In this document: in pieces, positions 32,345 through 40,445 of the stretch
How positions within the stretch are numbered: position 1 is the first letter of the stretch
How the letters are laid out: each line of letters opens with the position of its first letter
Source of the DNA: an uncultured Myxococcales bacterium
GTDB taxonomy: Bacteria > Myxococcota_A > UBA9042 > DTJE01
DNA length: 64,000 nt
Assembly: GCA_903936705.1 (NCBI GenBank)
Contig: CAIZWN010000068.1
Location: forward strand, 1 to 64,000
Direction of reading: 5' to 3'
Translations under genes and position numbers: made by a program
Notes under the pieces: generated by a model
Databases searched by the model: none
What the model was told of the DNA's origin: nothing
What the model saw: the letters and a program-made list of their open reading frames with translations, nothing else

Positions 32345-34912
32345 ATGAAACGTACCCCCCAGGCGATTTGGACGGTAGTGCTTTTGGTGGTCGTTGCGCT
32401 GGGCTTCGTGACGGCGGCTGGCTGTTCGGCCAGCAGGTTCATCAACTACCGAGTGACCCCCGATTATCCGCGATCGGATCGTGATCAGACGGTTCCGATT
32501 CCCGGGTTGACGGCGGCTGTGCAGGTGCGTCTGGATGGTGCTGGTATTCCCTATGTCGAGGCGGCTAACGATCTGGATCTTGCCAGGGCGCTGGGGTACC
32601 TGCACGGGCGTGAACGCTATTTCCAGATGGACAGTCTGCGGCGTTTCGCGCGCGGCAGGATCAGCGAGTTGCTGGGGGACGTTCCGTTTGGCGCCACGAC
32701 CACGGTTCAGCAGGATCTGCGCATGAGAGCGTGGGGTATCGACGGCGCAGCGGTCGCCGAGGCGGCATTACTGGGCCCCGATGCCAGGATCCGCATGCAG
32801 GCGTACGTGGATGGTGTAAACGGGGCCTTGGCAATCCAGCAGCCGATCGAACACCGGCTGGTCGGGCTTTTGCCCCAGCCATGGACAATCGAGGATTCGT
32901 TGGCGGTTGGCCTGCTGAATGCCTGGACTTTAACAACCAACTGGCCGCAAGAGGCCGCGCGGTTTCTTCTGGCGTACTGGGGGGGGATTGACCGGGCGAC
33001 GCGGATATACCCGTTCGAACCGGGGGCCGACGCCGTCACATTGTCCGAAAGCGACAGCGTGTTGCGGCCGCTGCCTTCGGCGGTGGCGCCTGGAATCGCG
33101 CAGTTGTTCCCTGGCAAGGCGCCACCTGCATCGCAGGGGGGCAAGGAACTCGAGCTTTTGGAACTTTCATACGCGCCTTTGCGCGGCGGCGCCAGCAACG
33201 CCTGGGCAGTGGCTGGCGGGCGGTCCGCATCAGGCCAGGCGATGGTGGCTGGCGATCCTCACCTGGGCCACATGCTGCCGGGGCTGATGATGCCGACTTC
33301 GCTGCGGGCGCCTGGCCTGGAGGTGATCGGGTTCACGGTGCCGGGCCTGCCGTCCCTGTTGATCGGGCACAACCGGCATGTCGCGTGGAGCCTGACTGCC
33401 GCGGTTGCTGACGGCGCAGACTTGTACATCGAGCGGGCCTGTGAAGGGTTGCCGAATGCGGTCGAGGTTCCCGGGGGCGCGTGCGAGCCGCTGCGAAAGG
33501 TGCCTCTGGTAATCGGTGTGCTGGACAAGAAGGGCGTCATGCAGCAGCGAAGTTTCGAGGTGCGGGCATCGCGCCACGGGAACCTCCTGAACGACATGTA
33601 CCCGGATGTCATTCCGGCCGATGCTCCATTGCTGGCTGTTCAGTGGATGAGCGGCGGGCTGTGGGGGACGGTTGCAGCGCTGGACAATGCGGCACGGGCG
33701 ACCTCGGTTGATTCCTTGCGCGATGGAATGGCTTCCTGGGCGGTGCCCGGGCAGAACGTGACTGCAGCCGATGACGCCGGCAGCATAACGACCTTCGTGG
33801 TAGGCCGCTTCCCTGTGCGGAAGGCGCACCGCGGGACGTTCCCGGTTCCGGGCTGGCTGGCCGACTATGACTGGAAGGAATTCGTGCCCTATGCGGATTT
33901 GCCGGGCGGCAAGCGGTCGGGCGACGCCTTTGTTGTCCACTCCAACAACTTCACTGTGGTTCCGGGCAGTTCGCCACGAGGCTTCGTGCAGGCCGAGGCT
34001 GCGCCACCATACAGGTACCAGCGTGTCGCCGAGATGCTTCAGGCGACAGTGAAACAGACGCCGGATACGTTTGCGGCAATCCAGACCGACCTGGCGCTGT
34101 TGCAGGCGAGACGTGTTGGTCCGAGGATGCTGGAAGATCTGGTGGCGCAACGGTTTGACGACCCGCAGGTTCAGGGTGCGGTTGATGTGCTGCGCGGCTG
34201 GGATCACGTGGCAACGGTGGATTCTGCCGGCGCGGCCTTGTTCTATCTGACATGGCGTGAGGCGGCGTTTCTGGCGATGGGGGACGAGGCTGACAAGGCC
34301 GGCGTAACCTTCCTGCTGTCCAATGGATACGGGACTACGGCCATCGACGCGTGCTTTGACGACGCGCGCCACGCGGTGTGGGACGATAGGCGTACACCCC
34401 AGCTTGAGACTCGTGCCGATGCCGTGCGGGCCGCCTTCGTGTGGGCGGTGCGCGAACTGTCGAAGACGCAGGGCAGCGACCCTGTGAAATGGCGCTGGGG
34501 CCCCTTGCACATGCAGAAATTCCAGCATGCGTTCGGCGGTCTTTCGTCGCTTGCGTCGTTCGTGAACCTGAAGCCCAGGGAAGCCGGGGGCGGGCAGGAT
34601 TCGGTCTGGAAATCCCAGGCATGGATGGGCAAGCGGGGATCCGATTTCACGGTGTCCAGCGGGCCGGTGCTTCGCATGATACTGGATTTCGCGGACATCG
34701 ATCACGCGCGATGGGTTGTGGATACAGGCGTTTCGGGATGGCCGGGCTCGCCACACTACGGCGACCAGAACGAACTGTGGCGAACCGGCAAGTATCTGCC
34801 GATGCTGTTCAACCCCGATGATGTCAGGGTTGCGACCAAGGCGACCCTGACGCTTGTCCCGGCGCCGGTCGGCAGACCTGCGCAGGATGATGACTGCGGG
34901 TGCGGGAAATAG
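32345..34912 (+). CDS. Penicillin acylase family (S45) lipoprotein
   Basis: Ntn-hydrolase that cleaves acyl amides such as beta-lactam side chains or acyl-homoserine lactones. The 855-residue precursor has a lipobox (TAAGC near residue 27), an alpha-subunit region starting with VQVRLDGAGIPYVEA and LGYLHGRERYFQMD, and an autoproteolysis site GGASNAW; the Ser near residue 284 would become the N-terminal nucleophile of the beta subunit. DPHLGH, VAWSLTAA and HSNNF follow as in S45 enzymes. The C-terminus is DDDCGCGK. AAGGAG precedes the ATG. It should act in the periplasm or at the outer membrane. The substrate is unknown; quorum-signal quenching or amide scavenging are options. Confidence 0.92.
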   Translation: MKRTPQAIWTVVLLVVVALGFVTAAGCSASRFINYRVTPDYPRSDRDQTVPIPGLTAAVQVRLDGAGIPYVEAANDLDLARALGYLHGRERYFQMDSLRRFARGRISELLGDVPFGATTTVQQDLRMRAWGIDGAAVAEAALLGPDARIRMQAYVDGVNGALAIQQPIEHRLVGLLPQPWTIEDSLAVGLLNAWTLTTNWPQEAARFLLAYWGGIDRATRIYPFEPGADAVTLSESDSVLRPLPSAVAPGIAQLFPGKAPPASQGGKELELLELSYAPLRGGASNAWAVAGGRSASGQAMVAGDPHLGHMLPGLMMPTSLRAPGLEVIGFTVPGLPSLLIGHNRHVAWSLTAAVADGADLYIERACEGLPNAVEVPGGACEPLRKVPLVIGVLDKKGVMQQRSFEVRASRHGNLLNDMYPDVIPADAPLLAVQWMSGGLWGTVAALDNAARATSVDSLRDGMASWAVPGQNVTAADDAGSITTFVVGRFPVRKAHRGTFPVPGWLADYDWKEFVPYADLPGGKRSGDAFVVHSNNFTVVPGSSPRGFVQAEAAPPYRYQRVAEMLQATVKQTPDTFAAIQTDLALLQARRVGPRMLEDLVAQRFDDPQVQGAVDVLRGWDHVATVDSAGAALFYLTWREAAFLAMGDEADKAGVTFLLSNGYGTTAIDACFDDARHAVWDDRRTPQLETRADAVRAAFVWAVRELSKTQGSDPVKWRWGPLHMQKFQHAFGGLSSLASFVNLKPREAGGGQDSVWKSQAWMGKRGSDFTVSSGPVLRMILDFADIDHARWVVDTGVSGWPGSPHYGDQNELWRTGKYLPMLFNPDDVRVATKATLTLVPAPVGRPAQDDDCGCGK

Positions 34913-34921
34913 CCTGGGGAA

Positions 34922-35719
34922 TCAATCCTCGAAGACCACTTCGAAGCCGCGTTCTGAAGCCGCGCGGGTTGCGTCATAGCGGAAACGATCCCCGTCCGTC
35001 ACCAGCTCAAATGGACCGTTCGAATTTGCCTTGAGGATCGCCTTGGCCTTGCGGTCGGCCGCCGCCGGGTCGGTCTGTTGCAGGCGCAACAGCGGGACGT
35101 TGGCCACGTCCTCCTTCACATAGAACACAGGGTACGTCCCGTCACGGTAGAACTCGATGCGTGTAGGCGTCAGGCCGACGCCCAGCAATGCCTTGGGAAC
35201 CGGCGAGTTCCAGGTCTCCGGTTTCACGATGACCTTCTCGGGTCCGCCGTATCCAAGCCGAACTACCTTGCTGGCACCCGCCGGGGGGGGAGCAGTGCGC
35301 GGATCTCCGGCCTTCGACCTGCTGGCAGACGAAGACGATGGCTGGGGTTCCGGAGCACTCTTCGACGACAGCATGACCTCCATCGCGATGTCGCGGCAGG
35401 GGGACGCAGCGAACGAGCCCGACACCGCGTATCGGCCGGTTGCCGGCAATGGTTCGGTCGCCGATCCGGGCAGCAGTTGCACCTCGCGCACCAGTCGTTT
35501 GCCCCCGATGATGCCGCTGCGAATGCAGGTCTGCTGATCCAGGACCAGAACGCGGCACTCCTGGGCCTTCCCGCCGTCATCAGGCTGGTACTTCACGCTC
35601 TTTACGGTACCCTTCAATTCCAGGGACCCCGACGAGTCGTCCAGGCACTGTGCGATTGCGCCCTGAGGCAGCAGCAAACAGATTGCGGACAGGGTCAATA
35701 CCATGATGTTTCGCAGCAT
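34922..35719 (-). CDS. Secreted hypothetical protein (DUF4431-like N-terminal half)
   Basis: A 265-residue exported protein with signal peptide (residues 1-24, ending AIAQC). Residues 30-115 (LELKGTVKSV, CRVLVLDQQTCI, VREVQLLP, GRYAVSGSFAASPCRDIAMEVML) resemble DUF4431, a small OB-like domain; assignment uncertain. A Ser/Pro-rich linker separates it from a C-terminal domain of about 110 residues (VRLGYGGPEKVI to the end) with no recognised family. GGAGGG precedes ATG 35719; an upstream in-frame codon at 35761 lacks one. It is the last gene of a four-gene minus-strand run that starts with the LPP20-like lipoprotein. Confidence 0.65.
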   Translation of the reverse strand: MLRNIMVLTLSAICLLLPQGAIAQCLDDSSGSLELKGTVKSVKYQPDDGGKAQECRVLVLDQQTCIRSGIIGGKRLVREVQLLPGSATEPLPATGRYAVSGSFAASPCRDIAMEVMLSSKSAPEPQPSSSSASRSKAGDPRTAPPPAGASKVVRLGYGGPEKVIVKPETWNSPVPKALLGVGLTPTRIEFYRDGTYPVFYVKEDVANVPLLRLQQTDPAAADRKAKAILKANSNGPFELVTDGDRFRYDATRAASERGFEVVFED

Positions 35720-35822
35720 GATGCCCTCCCAGACATGGCGGTCGACCGCAGGCGGCGTCATTCTTCATCGTCGCGTCAGCGAGTATCGGATCGATTCGAG
35801 TGGCAGGTCAAGGTAGCAGTCG

Positions 35823-36890
35823 TTATTGGGCGGGGGCTTGTCTGGCTGGCAGTGCCAGGCTCTCCATTTGCTGCATCGACCAGGTGCGTTTTGACGTGCG
35901 AAAATCCTTCTTGATACGTGTTGGTCCCGGAGGAATTGGTGGAGCGTACCCAACCGATGTAGGTGCTACACCGCCGTCCTGGGACGGGATTATCGTTCCG
36001 TCGGGCAGCACCGTGACGGCCGACTTCGATGCAGTCGGGATTGGCGGCAGGTCCACTGGCAGAGCCGCAAATGGCTTGTCAAACACCGATGTCGATTTGG
36101 ACAGGAATCTTAGGCCCTTCGTCAGATTGGCGGCTTCGGGGATCTTCGACAGGAACGCCGCAATGGTGTCGGACCCGACCGCTATGTTCATGCTGTCGGC
36201 CGTTCGCATCGGGGCGTCGTCCTTCTCGAGGAAGCTGACCATTCCCAGCAGGCGGCCCGAGGCATCCATGACAGGGCTGCCGCCGTGAAACTTCGTCAGC
36301 GGCGCCTGAACCCGGTAGATGTTTCGGCCCGCGGTCTTGCGGTAGTCCGGCATTCTGGTGCTGACGGACCCGGTAGTAAGGCTCCACATCCCGCCCTGTT
36401 CAGGGTGCCCGATGACCACAATTTCGTCGCCTGGCGATCCGGGTCGGTCCGACAGTGCCACGAATGGAGTCGGAGCCTTTGCGTCGGCGGCTATGCGAAT
36501 CAGCGCCAGGTCCCATTCCGGGCGAACGTCGACGGCCGTGGCGTAGTTGATCTCCCTGAGGTCCGCCTTCGGATCCCCCTGCAACTCGTCAGGCTTGCGA
36601 AAGACTTGCAGGCTACGGGCGGCCATTCCCCCCTTGAAAACCAGGGAATAGCTGGTCAGGATGTGTCCTGCCTGCGAGATGATCACGCCCGCACCAAGGC
36701 GCCCCGGCTTGCCATCCTGCTCTACGGCATAGATCAGCACCACCGCCGGACTTGTAGCTTTGTAGATGCTTGCGGCGCTGGATGCCTGTGCCCGGGCCGA
36801 CAGCGGGGTCAGAATGAAGATCCCCACAGCCAGCAGGCAGCACCTGGTTATCCCTCGTGCGCGCCCATGCGAACGACTTGCTGTAACCAT
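35823..36890 (-). CDS. Trypsin-like (S1/HtrA) protease homologue lacking catalytic residues
   Basis: A 355-residue secreted protein with the double beta-barrel order of HtrA/S1 proteases: signal peptide (cleavage after ARA), AASIYKATSPAVVLIYAV, the His-loop position ILTSYSLVF, the Asp loop WDLALIRI, VVIGHPEQGGMWSLTTGSVS and the Ser-loop position KFHGGSPVMD. In the active relative at 40446-41642 these read VLTNHHVV, LDLAILRV and GNSGGPLL. The His is replaced by Tyr/Ser and the Ser loop is rearranged, so only the Asp remains. It is likely a pseudoprotease that binds peptides or lipoproteins. Third gene of the run LPP20, 324-aa lipoprotein, this, secreted protein. Confidence 0.82.
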   Translation of the reverse strand: MVTASRSHGRARGITRCCLLAVGIFILTPLSARAQASSAASIYKATSPAVVLIYAVEQDGKPGRLGAGVIISQAGHILTSYSLVFKGGMAARSLQVFRKPDELQGDPKADLREINYATAVDVRPEWDLALIRIAADAKAPTPFVALSDRPGSPGDEIVVIGHPEQGGMWSLTTGSVSTRMPDYRKTAGRNIYRVQAPLTKFHGGSPVMDASGRLLGMVSFLEKDDAPMRTADSMNIAVGSDTIAAFLSKIPEAANLTKGLRFLSKSTSVFDKPFAALPVDLPPIPTASKSAVTVLPDGTIIPSQDGGVAPTSVGYAPPIPPGPTRIKKDFRTSKRTWSMQQMESLALPARQAPAQ

Positions 36891-36906
36891 GGTGTGTCGG
36901 CCTCCT

Positions 36907-37878
36907 CTAATGTGTCAGCCTTACCACAATGTTGTTCTGGCAGCCAGGTACGGCTGTCAAGGCAAATCCTGGAATATCGACTGCAAACAAGGGTTGCGGG
37001 GCGCGGCATCGCAACACCTGGTCAAGTGTCTCGGCATCGCCAAAACAGTTCTCGGCGTCGGCCGAAAAATGCAGCCGCAGTTCGTATTGCCCTGACGCGT
37101 CAGGACCTGACATCCGGGCAACAAGCTGACCCGCCTCGCGATCCAGGACGCCCATCGCCTCGGCGCGGTCATAATCGGTGCCAGAAACCTGTCCCGCCTG
37201 AACCGCCTGGTCGCTGGCGATGTCGCCCGAACTTGCGCGGTCGTCATAAAGGCGGGCCGTCCGTATCTGTGCCGAGCACAACACCCCCGGAGCGGCCATA
37301 AATTCAACGAGATCCCTGGCAAGAATGACCTTGCGCTGATCGCTTGGCCGCGTAACCACGCGATGGTCGCCCTGCGCCACATGCAGGAACTTGCCGAAGC
37401 CAGCAGCCTCGGCGTTCTCCCTTGTTTCCAGGTCGATGCTGCGAATCCGATCGACCAGCGCCATCCAGAAACCGAATTCAACCGGAATTCCGCGGGGCAG
37501 TGTCACGGTGCCGACTCCCACCTCGGACGAGGATGCCGTGGGCGCATCGCTATCCAGCCCCAGCAGCTTCCCTGCCCCAGTCTCCGTGATCGATGTCTCC
37601 TCGACGGAAACCTGCCCGCGCAAGAGGCGCGCGCGAAACTCGAAGAGTGTGGGACTTTCCCCGGAATCACCAGCGCTGGCACCTGTCTCCTCGGGGATGA
37701 TCTCGGTGGTTCTCGGCCACAGCGTGCGTTCATCAAAAATCGATACAGGTTTGATGTCAGGGAGACTGTTCGCCAGTAACGCCATTTCCTGTTTCTGACG
37801 TCTGGCAGCGCCGCCACAGGCTGTCACAGCAAGAATCGAGGCAATCATGAAGCTGCAAAGAAATTCTGCTTTAGCCAC
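36907..37878 (-). CDS. Hypothetical lipoprotein
   Basis: An exported protein of about 323 residues. The lipobox is AVTACGG. The mature part contains an acidic segment, a region SVEETSITETG and a C-terminal half with beta-rich segments (GQYELRLHFSADAENCF, VPGCQNNIVVRL) and four Cys that could pair. No family is recognised. The start is uncertain: GTG 37878 gives a signal peptide with one Lys before the hydrophobic helix; TTG 37908 and ATG 37848 are alternatives. It lies between the LPP20-like lipoprotein gene and the pseudoprotease gene, with 58 and 16 bp gaps, so it is likely part of their operon and complex. Confidence 0.6.
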   Translation of the reverse strand: MAKAEFLCSFMIASILAVTACGGAARRQKQEMALLANSLPDIKPVSIFDERTLWPRTTEIIPEETGASAGDSGESPTLFEFRARLLRGQVSVEETSITETGAGKLLGLDSDAPTASSSEVGVGTVTLPRGIPVEFGFWMALVDRIRSIDLETRENAEAAGFGKFLHVAQGDHRVVTRPSDQRKVILARDLVEFMAAPGVLCSAQIRTARLYDDRASSGDIASDQAVQAGQVSGTDYDRAEAMGVLDREAGQLVARMSGPDASGQYELRLHFSADAENCFGDAETLDQVLRCRAPQPLFAVDIPGFALTAVPGCQNNIVVRLTH

Positions 37879-37936
37879 GATGGATATCCAGCGGGAGAGA
37901 ACTTGCAAAAGATCGGTCTACTGGTGGAAGGCGGGA

Positions 37937-38485
37937 TTACTTGGCGTTGCGAATCTTGTCCAGTTGCGCGTCCATGTCCTTGAATTCCTCTTCGGCGCGC
38001 TTCTTCAGCCCCTCGCGAGCCTTCTCGGACAGCGTCTTCATGCGGCTGAATGCGTCCCCGAATGTCTCTGGATCAAGGCAGACCATTGCGTAGAACTGAC
38101 CACCGGCGGATGCCGTCTTGACGACGCGAACGCCGTTCAGTGTCTGCTCGGCGGTGTCGCGAACCACAGAGCGCTGATCCTCTTCGGAAAAGTCCTTCGC
38201 GTCCACTTCGCCTTCGCGAATGTAACGCTTGACCATCGTCTGGACTGTACCCTCAAGCTGCTTCGCCATGTCTGCCCGGGCGCTGGCCACCGCGCCATCG
38301 CGGGCCGCCTGAAGGATGCTGCGCAGCTTGGCGCTGCCAACTGCGCATCCCTTGATGGGGGTGTTGTACCACTCGGGGGATTCGGCTGCGCCCTGGGCTG
38401 CCGGAGAGGCCTTCTGCTGCGCGCCGCCGCATGCAATGAGGGCCGCCATGAATCCAGCAAATACGAACGTGATAATCCGGGACAT
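37937..38485 (-). CDS. LPP20-like lipoprotein
   Basis: A 182-residue exported lipoprotein (lipobox LIACGG). The mature part has the LPP20 layout: a Trp and short loop at the start (PEWYNTPIKGCAVGSAKL), then a long helix with alternating Ala and Arg (ARDGAVASARADMAKQLEG), a strand, and a C-terminal charged helix (KKRAEEEFKDMDAQLDKI). LPP20 family members are outer-membrane lipoproteins of unknown function. GGAGG precedes ATG 38485. A strong promoter (38534-38561) drives it; it heads the run with the 323-aa lipoprotein, pseudoprotease and secreted protein genes. Confidence 0.78.
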   Translation of the reverse strand: MSRIITFVFAGFMAALIACGGAQQKASPAAQGAAESPEWYNTPIKGCAVGSAKLRSILQAARDGAVASARADMAKQLEGTVQTMVKRYIREGEVDAKDFSEEDQRSVVRDTAEQTLNGVRVVKTASAGGQFYAMVCLDPETFGDAFSRMKTLSEKAREGLKKRAEEEFKDMDAQLDKIRNAK

Positions 38486-38533
38486 GAGTACCTCCATCAG
38501 CAGGAAACCACCACACGAACATCAGAGGAAGGG

Positions 38534-38561
38534 ATCATATCCTCATGACCCTTTCCGTCAA
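38534..38561 (-). promoter_or_regulatory. Sigma-70-like promoter of the LPP20 operon
   Basis: Minus strand: -35 TTGACG (38561-38556), 16-bp spacer, -10 TATGAT (38539-38534). Predicted start near 38527, giving a 42-base leader before ATG 38485. One of the best matches to consensus in the window. Confidence 0.65.
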
Positions 38562-38618
38562 GCACAGTTTTCAGAAACACAGTCCAACTTCAGACACAGC
38601 CAAACCGTAGCAATTCCG

Positions 38619-40355
38619 TTAGCGACGGCGTCGCAAGGCGGAATCCATCTCGTCAAAGGTCGAGTCCTGCTGATTGGCAGGAGCCCTTTCGGCCGCAGGG
38701 CTGTCTTCCTGATCGGCTTCCCGAACCGGCTGCCTTGTCGGAGGGGGGCGTGGCTCGTCGTCGGCAACTGGCGCCGGCTGTCGCGCGGGTCTTGCCATCG
38801 GCGCTTCGTCGGAGGCCTGGGTCTCGGTCGAACGGGGCTGGGCTGACCTTTCGGCCGTTTCGGTTACTGGTGGGGCAGCAGCGGCCTTGCGACCGGTGGC
38901 TGCGGTGGCCGTCCCCGATGCCGTCTGTCCCGCGGAAGGCGATGCTGATGGTGAGGGGGTTGCCAAAGGCTGGGTGGCGGTGCCTGTCGGGGCAATCGTT
39001 CGTGTCACTCCAGCAGCGGGGGCGGCAACCGGTCGGGCCTGTGATGCAGCCGGTGTCGCCGGCGGCACGCCCGCCGACGTGGCGGTAGTTGGGGAGGACG
39101 TGGGTGCAGCGGCAGTCGTCGCAGCGGGGGCAGCAGCCGGCGATGCCGGGACACCAGTCACGGCGGGCCCACCTGGTACGGCAGCGGTCCCTGGCGTCTC
39201 GCTGGCGGTTGCCGGCACGGACTCGGACGGGGAACGCGACATCCACCAGGCGGCCAGGCCGGCCACGGCCACGGTCAGCAATGCAGCCACGATCCATGGC
39301 AATGCCTTCGATCCGGGAATAGCCCCGCCCTTGCCGGGTGCGGCCCTGGTCCCAGGCTCCAGCACGAAGCTGCGCAGTTGCTGCCCGACCTCGGCTGCCG
39401 TTGCAGGACGGTTGTTGACGTCCTTTGCCAGCAGACTGGCCACAAGCTGATCAAGTGCAGCCGGGATCGAACCGTCGGTTACCTTCGTGGACAGAGGCTG
39501 TGGGATCTCGATTGCGTGAGCGATGATCATCGCATGCGAGGTGTTTGCCTGGAACGGGCGAACACCGGACATCAGTTCGTACAGCATTACGCCAAGGCCG
39601 TACAAATCAGCTCGCCCATCGACGTCAAGGCCGCGGCATTGCTCGGGACTCATGTAGGCAGGGGTTCCCGCCGTGGCCATGATGGTCTGGGTCGTCGTAT
39701 TGCCCGAGTCGCCGATGCTGTGAAGCCGTGCGATGCCGAAATCGACGACTTTCGCCTCGGGTCGGCCGTTACGACCCTCGAGGATCATCACGTTGGCCGG
39801 CTTCAGGTCCCGGTGAATAACGCCCTTCTCGTGGGCGTCCTCGAGCGCCGAACACACCTGGGCACATAGATCAGCAGCGACGCTGACAGTCAGGCGTTTG
39901 GTTTCAGGGGCCACCTGGGAAATGTACTGTTCCAGGGTCACGCCGCGCAGGAATTCCATCACTATGAAAAGGCGCCCGTCGTCATCCTCGTCAACGTCAT
40001 TGACAAGAACGGCATGGCGAGACTGGATGCGCATGACAGCCTGGGCTTCCTTCAGGAACATGCGCCGCGCCCGGTCGTCTTCCTGCTTTTCCTCGTGCAG
40101 AATCTTGACTGCGACCTCGGCCTTTGCGATGCGGTGCAAGGCGCGATATACCGAACCAAAGGCGCCACGACCCAGTCGATTCAACAGCAGATACTTGGAC
40201 TTGAGAATGGTTCCGGTAAGGTCGTCCTGCGTGCCCAAAGGCAGCAGCGGAGTGCCGTCGTCGGGGCAGATGTTTGCCGACAGCGGCTGACGCTGGCCGC
40301 ATTTCGGGCAGAAAAGCTGGGTCGGTACCTGGGTTGTGTTGGTTCTTGATTCCAT
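38619..40355 (-). CDS. Ser/Thr protein kinase with zinc ribbon and Ala/Pro/Thr-rich tail
   Basis: A 578-residue Hanks-type kinase. Zinc ribbon at 16-34 (CPKCG, CPDDG: the last ligand pair is incomplete, C then D-D-G); Gly loop GRGAFGSVY near 62-70; ATP Lys 84; HRDLKPAN at 181-188; DFG at 205-207; MSPEQ near 233. All catalytic residues are present. A TM segment (PWIVAALLTVAVAGLAAWWM) lies near 350-370. The last 200 residues are low-complexity Ala/Pro/Thr/Ser, then an acidic/basic end (SALRRRR). The tail would lie outside the membrane and may touch the cell wall. The start codon is seven bases from a -10 on the same strand, implying a leaderless message. Divergent from the active protease gene. 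Confidence 0.93.
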   Translation of the reverse strand: MESRTNTTQVPTQLFCPKCGQRQPLSANICPDDGTPLLPLGTQDDLTGTILKSKYLLLNRLGRGAFGSVYRALHRIAKAEVAVKILHEEKQEDDRARRMFLKEAQAVMRIQSRHAVLVNDVDEDDDGRLFIVMEFLRGVTLEQYISQVAPETKRLTVSVAADLCAQVCSALEDAHEKGVIHRDLKPANVMILEGRNGRPEAKVVDFGIARLHSIGDSGNTTTQTIMATAGTPAYMSPEQCRGLDVDGRADLYGLGVMLYELMSGVRPFQANTSHAMIIAHAIEIPQPLSTKVTDGSIPAALDQLVASLLAKDVNNRPATAAEVGQQLRSFVLEPGTRAAPGKGGAIPGSKALPWIVAALLTVAVAGLAAWWMSRSPSESVPATASETPGTAAVPGGPAVTGVPASPAAAPAATTAAAPTSSPTTATSAGVPPATPAASQARPVAAPAAGVTRTIAPTGTATQPLATPSPSASPSAGQTASGTATAATGRKAAAAPPVTETAERSAQPRSTETQASDEAPMARPARQPAPVADDEPRPPPTRQPVREADQEDSPAAERAPANQQDSTFDEMDSALRRRR

Positions 40356-40361
40356 GACGCG

Positions 40362-40370
40362 AGGATAGCA
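40362..40370 (-). promoter_or_regulatory. Extended -10 promoter, predicted leaderless
   Basis: Minus strand TGCTATCCT (40370-40362): TG, one base, then TATCCT. The kinase ATG begins seven bases after its end. No good -35 is seen, as is common for extended -10 promoters. Confidence 0.4.
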
Positions 40371-40400
40371 GAAGAGGGTGAAGCATGTCGCAAGAAAAAA

Positions 40401-40409
40401 TGATACGAT
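40401..40409 (+). promoter_or_regulatory. Extended -10 promoter of the protease gene
   Basis: TGATACGAT: TG at 40401-40402, one base, TACGAT at 40404-40409. Start of transcription near 40416, thirty bases before ATG 40446. It shares a 90-bp gap with the divergent kinase promoter. Confidence 0.4.
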
Positions 40410-40445
40410 GCCGCCAATACCTTAGGCGTCGATCAGGAGGCTTCA

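Noticed and set aside
33230-34756. 508-codon minus-strand open frame opposite the penicillin acylase
   Set aside because: The plus frame carries signal peptide, Ntn nucleophile and family motifs; the minus frame is Arg/His-rich without structure.
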